From NCBI RefSeq assembly GCF_000092025.1, contig NC_003062.2, positions 1,920,001-1,984,000 on the forward strand: a stretch of DNA of 64,000 nucleotides, given 5' to 3'. The notes beneath the pieces were generated by a model. It was not told the origin of the DNA and did no database searches. It was given only the letters and a program-made list of their open reading frames with translations. The stretch comes from Agrobacterium fabrum str. C58 (GTDB lineage: Bacteria > Pseudomonadota > Alphaproteobacteria > Rhizobiales > Rhizobiaceae). This document shows, piece by piece, positions 32,838 through 41,075 of the stretch. How positions within the stretch are numbered: the first letter of the stretch is position 1; the number at the start of each line of letters is the position of its first letter. The translations under genes and the position numbers were made by a program.

Positions 32838-33866
32838 TTAGTCCAGAGGAAAGATAACCCGATATTGCAGGCCGTCGGGATCATAGCGAATTTCGCTTTC
32901 CGCCTGCAATTCGTATTGCACACCCCTTGTTATCAGGGTTGTTCCAAACCCGGTATCCTGCGGCACGGAAACAGGGGGGCCGCCGCTCTCCTGCCACCGC
33001 AGGTCGATGCAGTCGTTGCCGTCTCCGTTCAGAATCTTTTTCCAGAAAACCTCGACCTTTCCGTTTGCACCGGAAAGAGAACCGTATTTCTGGGCGTTCG
33101 TTGCCAGCTCATGCAGGATCATTCCGAGCGCCAGCGCCGATTTTGGCGACACGTGCACGCCGTCCGGACCCTCGAGCTCGACCCGGCTCGCAAAGGTATT
33201 ATGCGGCTCGATCGCGCGCTTCACGACATCCCTCAGATTTGTCTCGCCCCAGTTACTCTGAAAAAGCAGGGCGTGGCTCTCCGCAAGAGCACTCACGCGC
33301 GCCACCAGCCGTTCCTGGTAATCCTTGATGGAGGTGCTGCCTTTTGCCGTTCTGCGAATGATGGAAACGACCATTGCCATCGTATTCTTGACACGATGGC
33401 TAAGCTCGCGGACGAGCAGCTCCTTGTGCAGCTCCGCCCGTTTTCGCTCCTGTTTCTCCCGGGCTTCCGCCAGCGCGCGCTCAACAGCGGATGGCAATCT
33501 CACAAGTCGTTGCTTTAGGACGTAGTCCGTCGCGCCGCGCCGAAATGCATCGATCGCCGCATCCTCACCCAAAATACCGGACACGAAAATGAACGGTGTA
33601 TCGGGTCTGGTCCGCATAACCAGATCGAGCGCTGACATTCCATCGAAATCGGGCAAGGAGAAATCCGCAAGAATGATATCGAACTGCTGTTTTTCCAGCG
33701 CCTCGATGAACGATGCCTTGCCGACCGCCCTCGTCACCGCAGGCGGCGGCGACAGTCGTGAAAGCTGGTCCTCGATCAGTTCCGCATCCACAGAGCTGTC
33801 TTCGAGGAGAAGAAGCCTGCTTGCCTCCATTCGCAGCACCGTCTCATCCGCCATTGCGATATGCAC
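32838..33866 (-). CDS. Receiver-HWE/HisKA_2 histidine kinase hybrid (phytochrome operon)
   Basis: A protein of up to 342 residues with an N-terminal receiver (LLLLEDSSVDAELIEDQL, phospho-Asp in IILADFSLPDFDG, Lys in YVLKQRLV) and a C-terminal HWE/HisKA_2 kinase (phospho-His in RELSHRVKNTMAMVVSIIRR, N box ILHELATNAQKYGSL, and GFGTTLI). It has the same receiver-then-kinase order as the protein at 29267. The start overlaps the end of the receiver gene ahead; 33866, 33854 and 33830 are possible ATGs and none has a clear ribosome binding site. It is the third gene of the phytochrome operon. Confidence 0.9.
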   Translation of the reverse strand: MHIAMADETVLRMEASRLLLLEDSSVDAELIEDQLSRLSPPPAVTRAVGKASFIEALEKQQFDIILADFSLPDFDGMSALDLVMRTRPDTPFIFVSGILGEDAAIDAFRRGATDYVLKQRLVRLPSAVERALAEAREKQERKRAELHKELLVRELSHRVKNTMAMVVSIIRRTAKGSTSIKDYQERLVARVSALAESHALLFQSNWGETNLRDVVKRAIEPHNTFASRVELEGPDGVHVSPKSALALGMILHELATNAQKYGSLSGANGKVEVFWKKILNGDGNDCIDLRWQESGGPPVSVPQDTGFGTTLITRGVQYELQAESEIRYDPDGLQYRVIFPLD

Positions 33867-34299
33867 CCGGCGGCGGTTCGTTCAGGAGGGCCCAGAAGAC
33901 GCCAAGATCCTGTATTGCCTTGAAGAACTGGTTAAATTCCACAGGCTTGACGACAAATGCGTTCACGCCGAGTTCGTAGCTTTTGACGAGATCCTGTTCT
34001 TCTCGGGACGACGTCAGCATGACGACGGGAATGTGCCGTAAGTGATCACTGCCCTTGACCGTCTGCAAAACCTCAAGCCCATCCACTTTCGGGAGTTTGA
34101 GATCGAGAAGGACCACGGCCGGATCACCACCTGGCCGGTTGTGATGGCTGCCGGTGACATTCAGATAGTCGAGTGCCTCGGTGCCGTCACGCGCCACGAC
34201 CACCTCATTCGCCAGCTGGCATTTCTCAAGAGCGGTCAGCGTTAGTTCCAGATCGCGTGGATTATCTTCCACAAGCAGAATGGGTCTGAGTTCAGGCAA
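33844..34299 (-). CDS. Bacteriophytochrome response regulator (Rcp1-like)
   Basis: A 151-residue stand-alone receiver: ILLVEDNPRDLELTLTAL, phospho-Asp in VVLLDLKLPKVDG, VVMLTSS, and FVVKPVE with a C-terminal extension ending near FWALLNEPPPGAY. It is the partner of Agp1; the structure of an Agrobacterium counterpart forms an arm-in-arm dimer through the C-terminal part. No in-frame ATG exists; the TTG at 34299, six bases after GAGG, is the best start and makes it overlap the phytochrome gene by eight bases. Confidence 0.88.
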   Translation of the reverse strand: MPELRPILLVEDNPRDLELTLTALEKCQLANEVVVARDGTEALDYLNVTGSHHNRPGGDPAVVLLDLKLPKVDGLEVLQTVKGSDHLRHIPVVMLTSSREEQDLVKSYELGVNAFVVKPVEFNQFFKAIQDLGVFWALLNEPPPGAYRNGG

Positions 34300-36529
34300 T
34301 TTTTTCCTCTTCAACTTTCGTAACCGGCAATGTGAAGGAGAACGTGGCTCCCTCACCGACAGTTCCCTCGGCACCAACCAAACCGTGATGGCGTTCGACA
34401 ATTCGTCGCACCAGCGCAAGTCCAATGCCAGTTCCCTCGAAATCCTCCACCCGCTGCAGCCTCTGAAACACGCCAAAAAGTTTGTTGTAATAGGCCATGT
34501 CAAAGCCGACACCATTGTCTTCGACCGAATAAGTGACGTCATCCTCGGTTTCAACCGCAGAAATGGTGATGATCGACACCGGCTCCCGGGACGAATATTT
34601 GATGGCGTTTTCAATGAGATTGTACCAGACCTGCCGCAGCAGGGTCGGATCCCCGAATATCACCGGCAACGCTCCGATGCGCCACTCGATCTGGCGATCG
34701 GAAACCGCGTGTGAAAGAGAGCGGCGAACTTCGCTCACCACCTTCTGCATATCCACCGGTTTCAGGGTGAGTTGCGTTCGGCCAAGCTGTGAAAAATTCA
34801 GGAGATCATCCACCAACCTGCCGGCACCCAGCGCCGCCTCTGATATCATCTGCAGATAATGCAGGGACTTCTCGTCCAGGGCATCGCTGCGCTCCCGCAA
34901 CAACTGCGCAAACCCGACAATATGACGGAACGGCGCGCGCAGGTCATGCGAAACGGAATAGGAAAAAGCCTCCAGCTCCTTATTGGTGCGCTGCAACTCC
35001 CGTGTCAGATCCGCCATTTCCTCGGTCTTGCGCAGGACAATGCCGATGATCGCGCCGCGAAGCTCCCTCGCTGCCGCAAGTTCGGGCTCTGACCAGGGAA
35101 AGGAGGTGTTGCGCAATTGTTCCTTCCAGATTTCAAAGGACTTGCGCGGATGAATGCGCCCGCTCTCCTGCACCGTCTTGTGCGGATCGCCGCCCCAGCG
35201 CACCGTTTTTATGACTTCCGGCCGAAACCAGATGAGCCAGCTGCCGTGCAACTCCGAAACCCGCATCGCGATAATGCCGCTCGCAACGGAAGCATAAGCC
35301 GCGGCGGTGGGGTAGTTGCCGGCAAGATTGTCGGTCGCGAAGACATCGGCGATCTCCCGCTCGCCAAGCCACAGAATCAATTCTTCAACCTGCTCGCGTG
35401 AGGGCGTGTTGCCGACCAGCTCATAGTCGTCGCCCAGGACAAGTGCTGCGCCATCCGCGCCCACCTGTTTCAGCAGGTCTTCTCTTTCACCTTCGCCTCC
35501 CAGCAGGCCATCAACCCATTTTTCGGCGGCGGCCATGCCTTTCAAGAGCCGCGCCTGAATGTGGCCAAGCTCCACCCGGCGGGATGCATCCTGGGAACTC
35601 TGCTCCATCGCGATCCGCATCGACAGGAGCTGCGCTGCAAAATCACAGGCTTCACGTACGGCAAGGGATACCGAATGCGGTGTCGCGTGGTGGCAGGCAA
35701 TCAAGCCCCAGAGAGCGCCATTGACGACGATGGACACCGACATCGAAGCGGCAGTGCCCATATTGCGCATATATTCGAGATGAACCGGCGATACGCTGCG
35801 AAGCTGTGAAAAGCTCATATCGAGCACCGCTCCCGTTTCCGCATTCACCTCCGGTCTGATCGGCACGGGCTTATAATCGACATCGGGAATCATCCGCAGG
35901 CGATTGATGGTATAGAGCTGCCGCGCCTGCGGCGGGATGTCGCCCGCCGGAAAGCGAAGGCCGAGATAAGACGGCAAAGCCCCGCTTCCCGCTTCCGCCA
36001 CGACATGGCCGCTCCAGTCCAGTCCGAAATCATAGATCAGGGTACGGTCATGACCGCTGATCGAGGACACCAGTTGCGCCGTCCGAAAAAGCGCGTCCTC
36101 CAGCGACGGCGCGCTGTTCAGATATTTCGCCAGACTGGTGAGTTCGCCCATCAGCTTTTCAGCGGATTCGCCCACTCCTGCCTTTTCCACCTCAAGAATA
36201 ACCAAGGTCCCGGATCGATGCGCCGAAACATCGAGTTTCTTTTCGGCCCAGGCATATCGGAAATTGCTCTCCTCGCCGGAATACCAGGCGGACAGTACGG
36301 AGATGAACGGCAAGTTTGCTTCGGTGGCAACGGCCCCGATTGGCAGGTCCACACCAATATAGTTGGCGAGATTATCGCTCGCCTGCACCACGGAAAATTC
36401 CCGCGCGGACAGAACCAGAAGGGCTCCATGTTCCTGAATAGCACCGGGAATGTGGATGGGCTCTGCGCCGCAACTATCCAGTTTCGGCGTATGTGAACTC
36501 ATAACTTTCTCCAGCCGCTCTCTTTGCAA
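34292..36529 (-). CDS. bphP1: Bacteriophytochrome histidine kinase Agp1
   Basis: A red/far-red photoreceptor that binds biliverdin and autophosphorylates. With the TTG start at 36529 it has 745 residues, and the landmarks fall at the published Agp1 positions: chromophore Cys20 (LDSCGAEPIHIPG), Asp197 in FPAGDIPP, His250, His280, and phospho-His528 in YSVSHDLRAPFRHIVGF. Domain order is PAS (about 20-120), GAF (about 140-310), PHY (about 320-500), HisKA and HATPase (NLIENAIKYS, GTGIGLALVRRI). An ATG at 36502 has the better ribosome binding site (GGAG, six bases), which would start the protein at residue 10. The next gene is its response regulator. Confidence 0.97.
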   Translation of the reverse strand: MQRERLEKVMSSHTPKLDSCGAEPIHIPGAIQEHGALLVLSAREFSVVQASDNLANYIGVDLPIGAVATEANLPFISVLSAWYSGEESNFRYAWAEKKLDVSAHRSGTLVILEVEKAGVGESAEKLMGELTSLAKYLNSAPSLEDALFRTAQLVSSISGHDRTLIYDFGLDWSGHVVAEAGSGALPSYLGLRFPAGDIPPQARQLYTINRLRMIPDVDYKPVPIRPEVNAETGAVLDMSFSQLRSVSPVHLEYMRNMGTAASMSVSIVVNGALWGLIACHHATPHSVSLAVREACDFAAQLLSMRIAMEQSSQDASRRVELGHIQARLLKGMAAAEKWVDGLLGGEGEREDLLKQVGADGAALVLGDDYELVGNTPSREQVEELILWLGEREIADVFATDNLAGNYPTAAAYASVASGIIAMRVSELHGSWLIWFRPEVIKTVRWGGDPHKTVQESGRIHPRKSFEIWKEQLRNTSFPWSEPELAAARELRGAIIGIVLRKTEEMADLTRELQRTNKELEAFSYSVSHDLRAPFRHIVGFAQLLRERSDALDEKSLHYLQMISEAALGAGRLVDDLLNFSQLGRTQLTLKPVDMQKVVSEVRRSLSHAVSDRQIEWRIGALPVIFGDPTLLRQVWYNLIENAIKYSSREPVSIITISAVETEDDVTYSVEDNGVGFDMAYYNKLFGVFQRLQRVEDFEGTGIGLALVRRIVERHHGLVGAEGTVGEGATFSFTLPVTKVEEEKIA

Positions 36530-36772
36530 GAACGTTCGACCTGCTCAAAAGATGCGGCTAACCTATTTATTATTGCAGGGATGTAAACGCTCGTTTCGGC
36601 AAAAAGCCAAATGGCACCCGTCAAGGCGAGATTATGATTTCTGGTCTGAGCAAAGCCACAGCTGTTCAGTCTTTCCCCTCTGACGAGGCGGCGACAAGCG
36701 AACTGCGCGCAAAGGCAAAACACCAGAAAACCAGCGTTTGACGAACATGATTGATTTTTTTGAAAAGATCGC

Positions 36773-36848
36773 TGGAGCGGGTAGCGGGAATCGAACCCGC
36801 GTATTCAGCTTGGAAGGCTGCTGCTCTACCATTGAGCTATACCCGCGG
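36773..36848 (-). tRNA. trnG: tRNA-Gly (anticodon TCC)
   Basis: A minus-strand cloverleaf: acceptor GCGGGTA/TACCCGC, D-arm GCTCAATGGTAGAGC, anticodon loop CTTCCAA, T-arm GCGGGTTCGATTCCCGC, encoded CCA. The top pair of the anticodon stem is a G-A mismatch. It decodes GGA and is followed 25 bases upstream by tRNA-Tyr, the same pair that precedes tufB in Escherichia coli. Confidence 0.97.
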
Positions 36849-36873
36849 TGGTGATTTCGATCCGTGCAGAATG

Positions 36874-36956
36874 GTGGAGGGAGTTGGATTTGAACCAACG
36901 TAGGCGTAGCCAACGGATTTACAGTCCGTCCCCTTTAACCACTCGGGCATCCCTCC
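36874..36956 (-). tRNA. trnY: tRNA-Tyr (anticodon GTA)
   Basis: An 83-base class II tRNA on the minus strand: acceptor GGAGGGA/TCCCTCC, anticodon loop CTGTAAA, a long variable arm, T-loop GGTTCAAATCC, encoded CCA. It decodes UAC and UAU and is probably co-transcribed with tRNA-Gly. Confidence 0.97.
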
Positions 36957-37165
36957 AGCTTTCTGCTAGGATCGAGCGACCAAGCTCTACAGATTTCGCT
37001 GCGGCGAAGCGCCGTTGCGTCGTCTGTGGCGCGTATATGACGGCCTCGTTCGTTTCTGTCAACACGCCGTTTCACGAATTTTCGGGAAAAAATTCAATCC
37101 GCTTTGCAGCCCTGTGGATTATCGCGGGGGCTGGTGTGCGTCGCGTCGCAGAGATATAAGGCGCC

Positions 37166-38053
37166 ATGAGCAAAGACGATCCAAACGACAAATCCACCCG
37201 CGATACGCACTACGCCACACTGCGCCGTGCCGTACGCGATGCCAAACGCGAGCGCGGCGAAATTCCGACCCCGCAGCAGCCGAAGCGCCGAAATCGTGGC
37301 GCGGACGACTGGAAGCCGCCGCAGCTTGCGCCGGATCAGGTCCATCTTTACGGCCTGCATACCGTGCGCGCGGCGCTTTCCAATCCCCAACGGCAGCTCA
37401 TCAAGCTGTCGGTGACACTCAATGCCTTTGCGCGTCTGGATATCGGCGAGGCGGATGCACAGCCGTTCCCTGTCGAAATCGTCTCGCCGCAGGAGATCGA
37501 CAAGGTGCTCGGCCCCGAGGCGATCCATCAGGGCGTGATGCTGGAGACCAGGCCGCTTCCGGTCAAGAAGCTCGACGCCTTGAAGAAAAGCCCGCTGATC
37601 CTCGTGCTCGATCAGGTGACCGATCCGCACAATGTCGGCGCCATCATGCGCTCGGCGGTCGCGTTCAACGCCGGCGCCGTCATCACCACCATCCGCCATA
37701 GCCCGACGGAGTCAGGCGTGCTGGCGAAATCCGCGTCCGGTGCACTGGAACTCATTCCCTATATCCAGATTACCAACCTCGCCGACACATTGGGCGAGCT
37801 GCACAAGCTCGGCTTCTTCTCGGTCGGTCTGGATTCGGAAGGCCCCGCTCCCATCGAGCAAACCTTCACCGGTGCAAAGATTGCCCTGGTGCTAGGCGCG
37901 GAAGGCAAGGGCCTGCGCCAGAAGACCCGCGAAACCGTTTCGGCGCTCGCCCGTCTCGACATGCCGGGCGAGATCAAATCGCTCAACGTATCGAATGCGG
38001 CGGCCATCGCCCTTTATGCAACGCAGCAATTTCTGGGCAAAGCGTCGTCCTGA
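37166..38053 (+). CDS. rlmB: 23S rRNA 2'-O-methyltransferase of the SpoU family (RlmB-type)
   Basis: A 295-residue SPOUT enzyme that methylates the ribose of G2251 in 23S rRNA (family role). An Arg/Lys-rich N-terminal extension of about 55 residues precedes the substrate-binding domain (HLYGLHTVRAAL). The C-terminal catalytic domain carries the three SpoU motifs: DQVTDPHNVGAIMRSA, LVLGAEGKGLR and SLNVSNAAAIALY. It is divergent from tRNA-Tyr, an arrangement common in rhizobia. Confidence 0.93.
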   Translation: MSKDDPNDKSTRDTHYATLRRAVRDAKRERGEIPTPQQPKRRNRGADDWKPPQLAPDQVHLYGLHTVRAALSNPQRQLIKLSVTLNAFARLDIGEADAQPFPVEIVSPQEIDKVLGPEAIHQGVMLETRPLPVKKLDALKKSPLILVLDQVTDPHNVGAIMRSAVAFNAGAVITTIRHSPTESGVLAKSASGALELIPYIQITNLADTLGELHKLGFFSVGLDSEGPAPIEQTFTGAKIALVLGAEGKGLRQKTRETVSALARLDMPGEIKSLNVSNAAAIALYATQQFLGKASS

Positions 38054-38129
38054 CGCTTGCCCTTCCTTGCGAAATAACAAAGCGCAACGCATGCTGCGTC
38101 TTTAACGTTCGCAAGGAGCAAATCCCGAC

Positions 38130-38522
38130 ATGACCGACCTGCCCATCAAACCGACCGGCGAGCTGACGCTCAGGACACTCGCCATGCCGGCCGACGCCAA
38201 TCCGGCCGGTGATATTTTCGGTGGCTGGGTCATGTCCCAGATGGACTTGGCAAGCGGCATCCGCGCTGCGGAACGCTCACGCTGTCGCGTCGTCACGGCG
38301 GCGGTCAAGGAAATGGCCTTCGAACTGCCGGTGAAGATCGGCGACACGCTGTCGATCTATACAGATATCGCCCGTCTCGGCCGCACCTCGATCACGCTGA
38401 CGGTCGAAGCCTGGGCGCAGCGGTCGCGTTACGACAAGCTGGAAAAGGTCACCGCCGGTACCTTCATCATGGTGGCGATGGACGAAAACGGGCAGCCTAC
38501 GCCCATTCCTGCGGCGGAGTGA
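38130..38522 (+). CDS. Acyl-CoA thioesterase, YciA/hotdog fold
   Basis: A 130-residue hotdog-fold hydrolase. The PADANPAGDIFGGWVMSQMD segment carries the family's catalytic Asp and the AGDIFGGW helix start; RCRVVTAAVKEMAFELPVKIGD follows. It should release free CoA from short or medium acyl-CoA in the cytoplasm. The membrane protein gene begins at its stop codon. Confidence 0.9.
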   Translation: MTDLPIKPTGELTLRTLAMPADANPAGDIFGGWVMSQMDLASGIRAAERSRCRVVTAAVKEMAFELPVKIGDTLSIYTDIARLGRTSITLTVEAWAQRSRYDKLEKVTAGTFIMVAMDENGQPTPIPAAE

Positions 38523-39121
38523 ACACGATGGAGGCCGCCGTCAATGCCGCAGAAGCCTATTCGCATATCCGTGCGGTCATGGGCATGGTGGTCGGCCTCA
38601 GCCTTGCGCGCCTGCTGACCGGCCTTGCCGGTTTCGTGCAGCATCCGAAGAAGGAGCGCATCTATCTTCTGCATATCGGCTGGGTGGCGTTCTTGTTTCT
38701 GATGCTGGTGCATTTCTGGTGGTGGGAGCACCGGCTTTCCGCCACCGGTCATGTGCTGGATTTCGGCGCCTTCCTTTTCCTCATCCTATTCTGCTCGCTG
38801 TTCTATTTCCTCTGCGTGCTGCTGTTTCCCACTGACATGAAGGAATACAAGGGATACGAGGACTATTTCTTTTCCCGCAAAAGCTGGTTCTTTGCGTTTC
38901 TCGCCGCACTTTTCGTCACTGACGTCGGCGACACACTGCTGAAGGGACATGACTACCTCGCCTCGCTCGGGCCAGAATATCTCATCCGCACTGCTATTTA
39001 CGTTGTCCTGTTCACAGCGGCCGCCTTCATCGACAATCGCCGCTTTCACCGGTTTCTCGTGATTTTCGCGCTGGTCTACCAGATCGCGTGGATTTTCCGC
39101 ACCTACGACCTGCTGGCCTGA
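38519..39121 (+). CDS. Membrane protein of unknown function
   Basis: A protein of about 200 residues with five or more hydrophobic helices and many aromatic residues (FWWWEHR, FLFLILFCSLFYFLCVLLF). I recognise no named family. The start may be the GTG at 38519, overlapping the thioesterase stop, or the ATG at 38528. It is translationally linked to the thioesterase gene, but nothing in it suggests lipid metabolism directly. Confidence 0.72.
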   Translation: MNTMEAAVNAAEAYSHIRAVMGMVVGLSLARLLTGLAGFVQHPKKERIYLLHIGWVAFLFLMLVHFWWWEHRLSATGHVLDFGAFLFLILFCSLFYFLCVLLFPTDMKEYKGYEDYFFSRKSWFFAFLAALFVTDVGDTLLKGHDYLASLGPEYLIRTAIYVVLFTAAAFIDNRRFHRFLVIFALVYQIAWIFRTYDLLA

Positions 39122-39190
39122 AGAACGACCCACCATGTATCGTCATTGTGTCGCGGTGACATTTCGCCGCGAATATGACATTGCGATTGC

Positions 39191-39595
39191 ATGGGATTCA
39201 TTCGCAGGATCATGCAGGACAGGAGTTCGGCGGGCGCCATCGCCACGCTGGCGATTCTGCTTTTCCTGTTGCAGGGTCTCGCCAATGGCCTGACCACCGG
39301 CAACATGGCAATGGCCGCGCTGGCGGCGGATGAAATCATCTGCTCCAGCCACATGCCTGATGGCAGCGCGGGCAAGCAGAATCCGGCCGGCAAGATCGCC
39401 GGCGACTGCTGCGGCACGCTCTGCCGACTGGCATCGGCCACGATCGCTACTCTTCCGGTCACACCCGTCGAACGCGCGGACCGGATCATTGCGATCGGCG
39501 AAGTCGCCTTTGTGAACTTCGACGCCGCATTGCCGCCTTCGCCACCCAATCTGGAATCGCGTCCACGCGCACCACCCACCTCTCCGCACGCTTGA
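39191..39595 (+). CDS. DUF2946-like small exported or membrane protein
   Basis: A 134-residue protein with one N-terminal hydrophobic helix (about 15-36), a cysteine-bearing middle (ICSSHMPDG ... GDCCGTLC) and a Pro-rich tail (PPSPPNLESRPRAPP). The small DUF2946 proteins have this layout and usually sit beside PepSY or TonB-receptor genes for metal uptake. It is followed after 44 bases by the PepSY gene. An inverted repeat TCGCGG/CCGCGA lies upstream near 39150. Confidence 0.65.
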   Translation: MGFIRRIMQDRSSAGAIATLAILLFLLQGLANGLTTGNMAMAALAADEIICSSHMPDGSAGKQNPAGKIAGDCCGTLCRLASATIATLPVTPVERADRIIAIGEVAFVNFDAALPPSPPNLESRPRAPPTSPHA

Positions 39596-39639
39596 GACCT
39601 CCCCGGCCCGCCGGAATCCAATCTTTTGCGGAGACATTC

Positions 39640-41004
39640 ATGTCCGTCACGACCTCTTTCGAGGGCGAGCGCGCACCTGCGCAGTCGTCATCCATCAATC
39701 TTTACCGCGCCGTGTGGCGCTGGCATTTTTACGCCGGTCTGCTCGTCCTGCCCTTCATGATATCGCTCGCCGTCACCGGCGCGCTTTATCTCTTCCGGGA
39801 TGAATTCGACAATCTCATCCATTCCGATCTGAAGCGGGTGGAGGTGGTGCAGAACGCACCGAAAGCGCTTCCTTCCGAAATCATCGCCGCGGCGCTGGCA
39901 GCCGTGCCCGGTACCGCCGTCAAATATACGACATCAGCCGATCCGGGTGCATCCACGGAAATCACCGTCGATACGGAGGACGGCAAGCGGGCGGTTTACG
40001 TCAATCCCTATACGGCTGAGGTTGCCGGTTCGCTGCCCGATCGCGGCACTATCATGTGGACGATCCGTTATCTCCACAGCCTGAAATATTTCGGCACCTA
40101 TGCCCGTTATCTGATCGAGATCGCCGCGGGCTGGTCAATCCTTCTCGTTGCGACCGGCATCTATCTCTGGTGGCCGCGCAAGCAGACGGGCGGTGTCGTC
40201 ACCGTGCGCGGCACGCCGAAGAAGCGCGTGTTCTGGCGCGATACCCATGCCGTCACCGGCATTTTCGTCGGCTTTTTCATCGTCTTCCTTGCGGTCACCG
40301 GCATGCCCTGGTCGGGCGTCTGGGGCGCGAAGGTCAATGAATGGGCAAATGGCAGCAATTTCGGATATCCGGCCGGCGTGCGTACGGATGTTCCCATGTC
40401 CGGCGAACATCTCGATCACATAGCCAAGAACAGCTGGTCGCTGGAACAGGCGAAGGTCCCGGAATCCACCGCATCCGCCACCGGGCAACCAATCGGAATA
40501 AATGCGGCCATAGCACGTTTCGACGGACTTGGTCTTGCTGCTGGTTATGCCGTCGCGCTGCCGACCAAACCCACCGGCGTCTATAGCGGCTCGGTCTATC
40601 CCGACGACCTTTCAAAGCAGCGTGTCGTCCATCTCGATCAATATAGCGGCGAGCCGCTGATCGACATGCGCTATGCCGATTACGGTCCGCTTGGAAAGGC
40701 GCTGGAATGGGGGATAAATGTCCATATGGGCCAGCAATTCGGCCTCGCCAACCAGATCGTACTGCTGGCAGCGTGTTTCGGCATCGTCCTGCTTGCCGTT
40801 TCCGCCGGCATCATGTGGTGGAAACGACGCCCCAGAGGTTCGCTCGGCGTGCCACCCTTGCCGCAGGATAAACGCGTCCTGCGCGGCCTGCTCGCCATGC
40901 TTGCCATCGGCGGCATCCTGTTCCCCCTGGTTGGCGCAAGCCTACTGATCATGCTTGTTCTGGATCAGATCGTACAGTCCCGCCAGAAGCAACGCGCAGC
41001 CTGA
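39640..41004 (+). CDS. PepSY-associated membrane protein, putative iron-siderophore reductase type
   Basis: A 454-residue inner membrane protein. The opening LYRAVWRWHFYAGLLVLPFMISLAVTGALYLFRDE in outline, the HSLKYFGTYARYLIEIAAGW segment, the WRDTHAVTGIFVGFFIVFLAVTGMPW helix and the last pair of helices are the PepSY_TM pattern, with a periplasmic PepSY domain between helices 1 and 2. Conserved His residues in the helices may bind haem. Such proteins often reduce ferric siderophores. The start is the ATG at 39640, with GGAG eight bases ahead. No TonB receptor gene is nearby. Confidence 0.85.
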   Translation: MSVTTSFEGERAPAQSSSINLYRAVWRWHFYAGLLVLPFMISLAVTGALYLFRDEFDNLIHSDLKRVEVVQNAPKALPSEIIAAALAAVPGTAVKYTTSADPGASTEITVDTEDGKRAVYVNPYTAEVAGSLPDRGTIMWTIRYLHSLKYFGTYARYLIEIAAGWSILLVATGIYLWWPRKQTGGVVTVRGTPKKRVFWRDTHAVTGIFVGFFIVFLAVTGMPWSGVWGAKVNEWANGSNFGYPAGVRTDVPMSGEHLDHIAKNSWSLEQAKVPESTASATGQPIGINAAIARFDGLGLAAGYAVALPTKPTGVYSGSVYPDDLSKQRVVHLDQYSGEPLIDMRYADYGPLGKALEWGINVHMGQQFGLANQIVLLAACFGIVLLAVSAGIMWWKRRPRGSLGVPPLPQDKRVLRGLLAMLAIGGILFPLVGASLLIMLVLDQIVQSRQKQRAA

Positions 41005-41010
41005 AAAAAT

Positions 41011-41037
41011 ACGGCCGGGAGAGTATATCCCGGCCGT
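41011..41037. terminator. Bidirectional terminator between the PepSY gene and the NTF2-like gene
   Basis: ACGGCCGGGA (41011-41020) pairs with TCCCGGCCGT (41028-41037) around a seven-base loop. On the minus strand it is followed by ATTTTTTC, a good T run; on the plus strand the run is weak. It ends the convergent transcripts. Confidence 0.85.
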
Positions 41038-41075
41038 GTGCTTCTGAATTCCTGACATTTTAGCAGAAGCCTGCC

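Noticed and set aside
36773..36956. Genomic island attached at tRNA-Gly or tRNA-Tyr
   Set aside because: No integrase or direct repeat of the tRNA 3' ends was seen on the other side of the 19-kb block.
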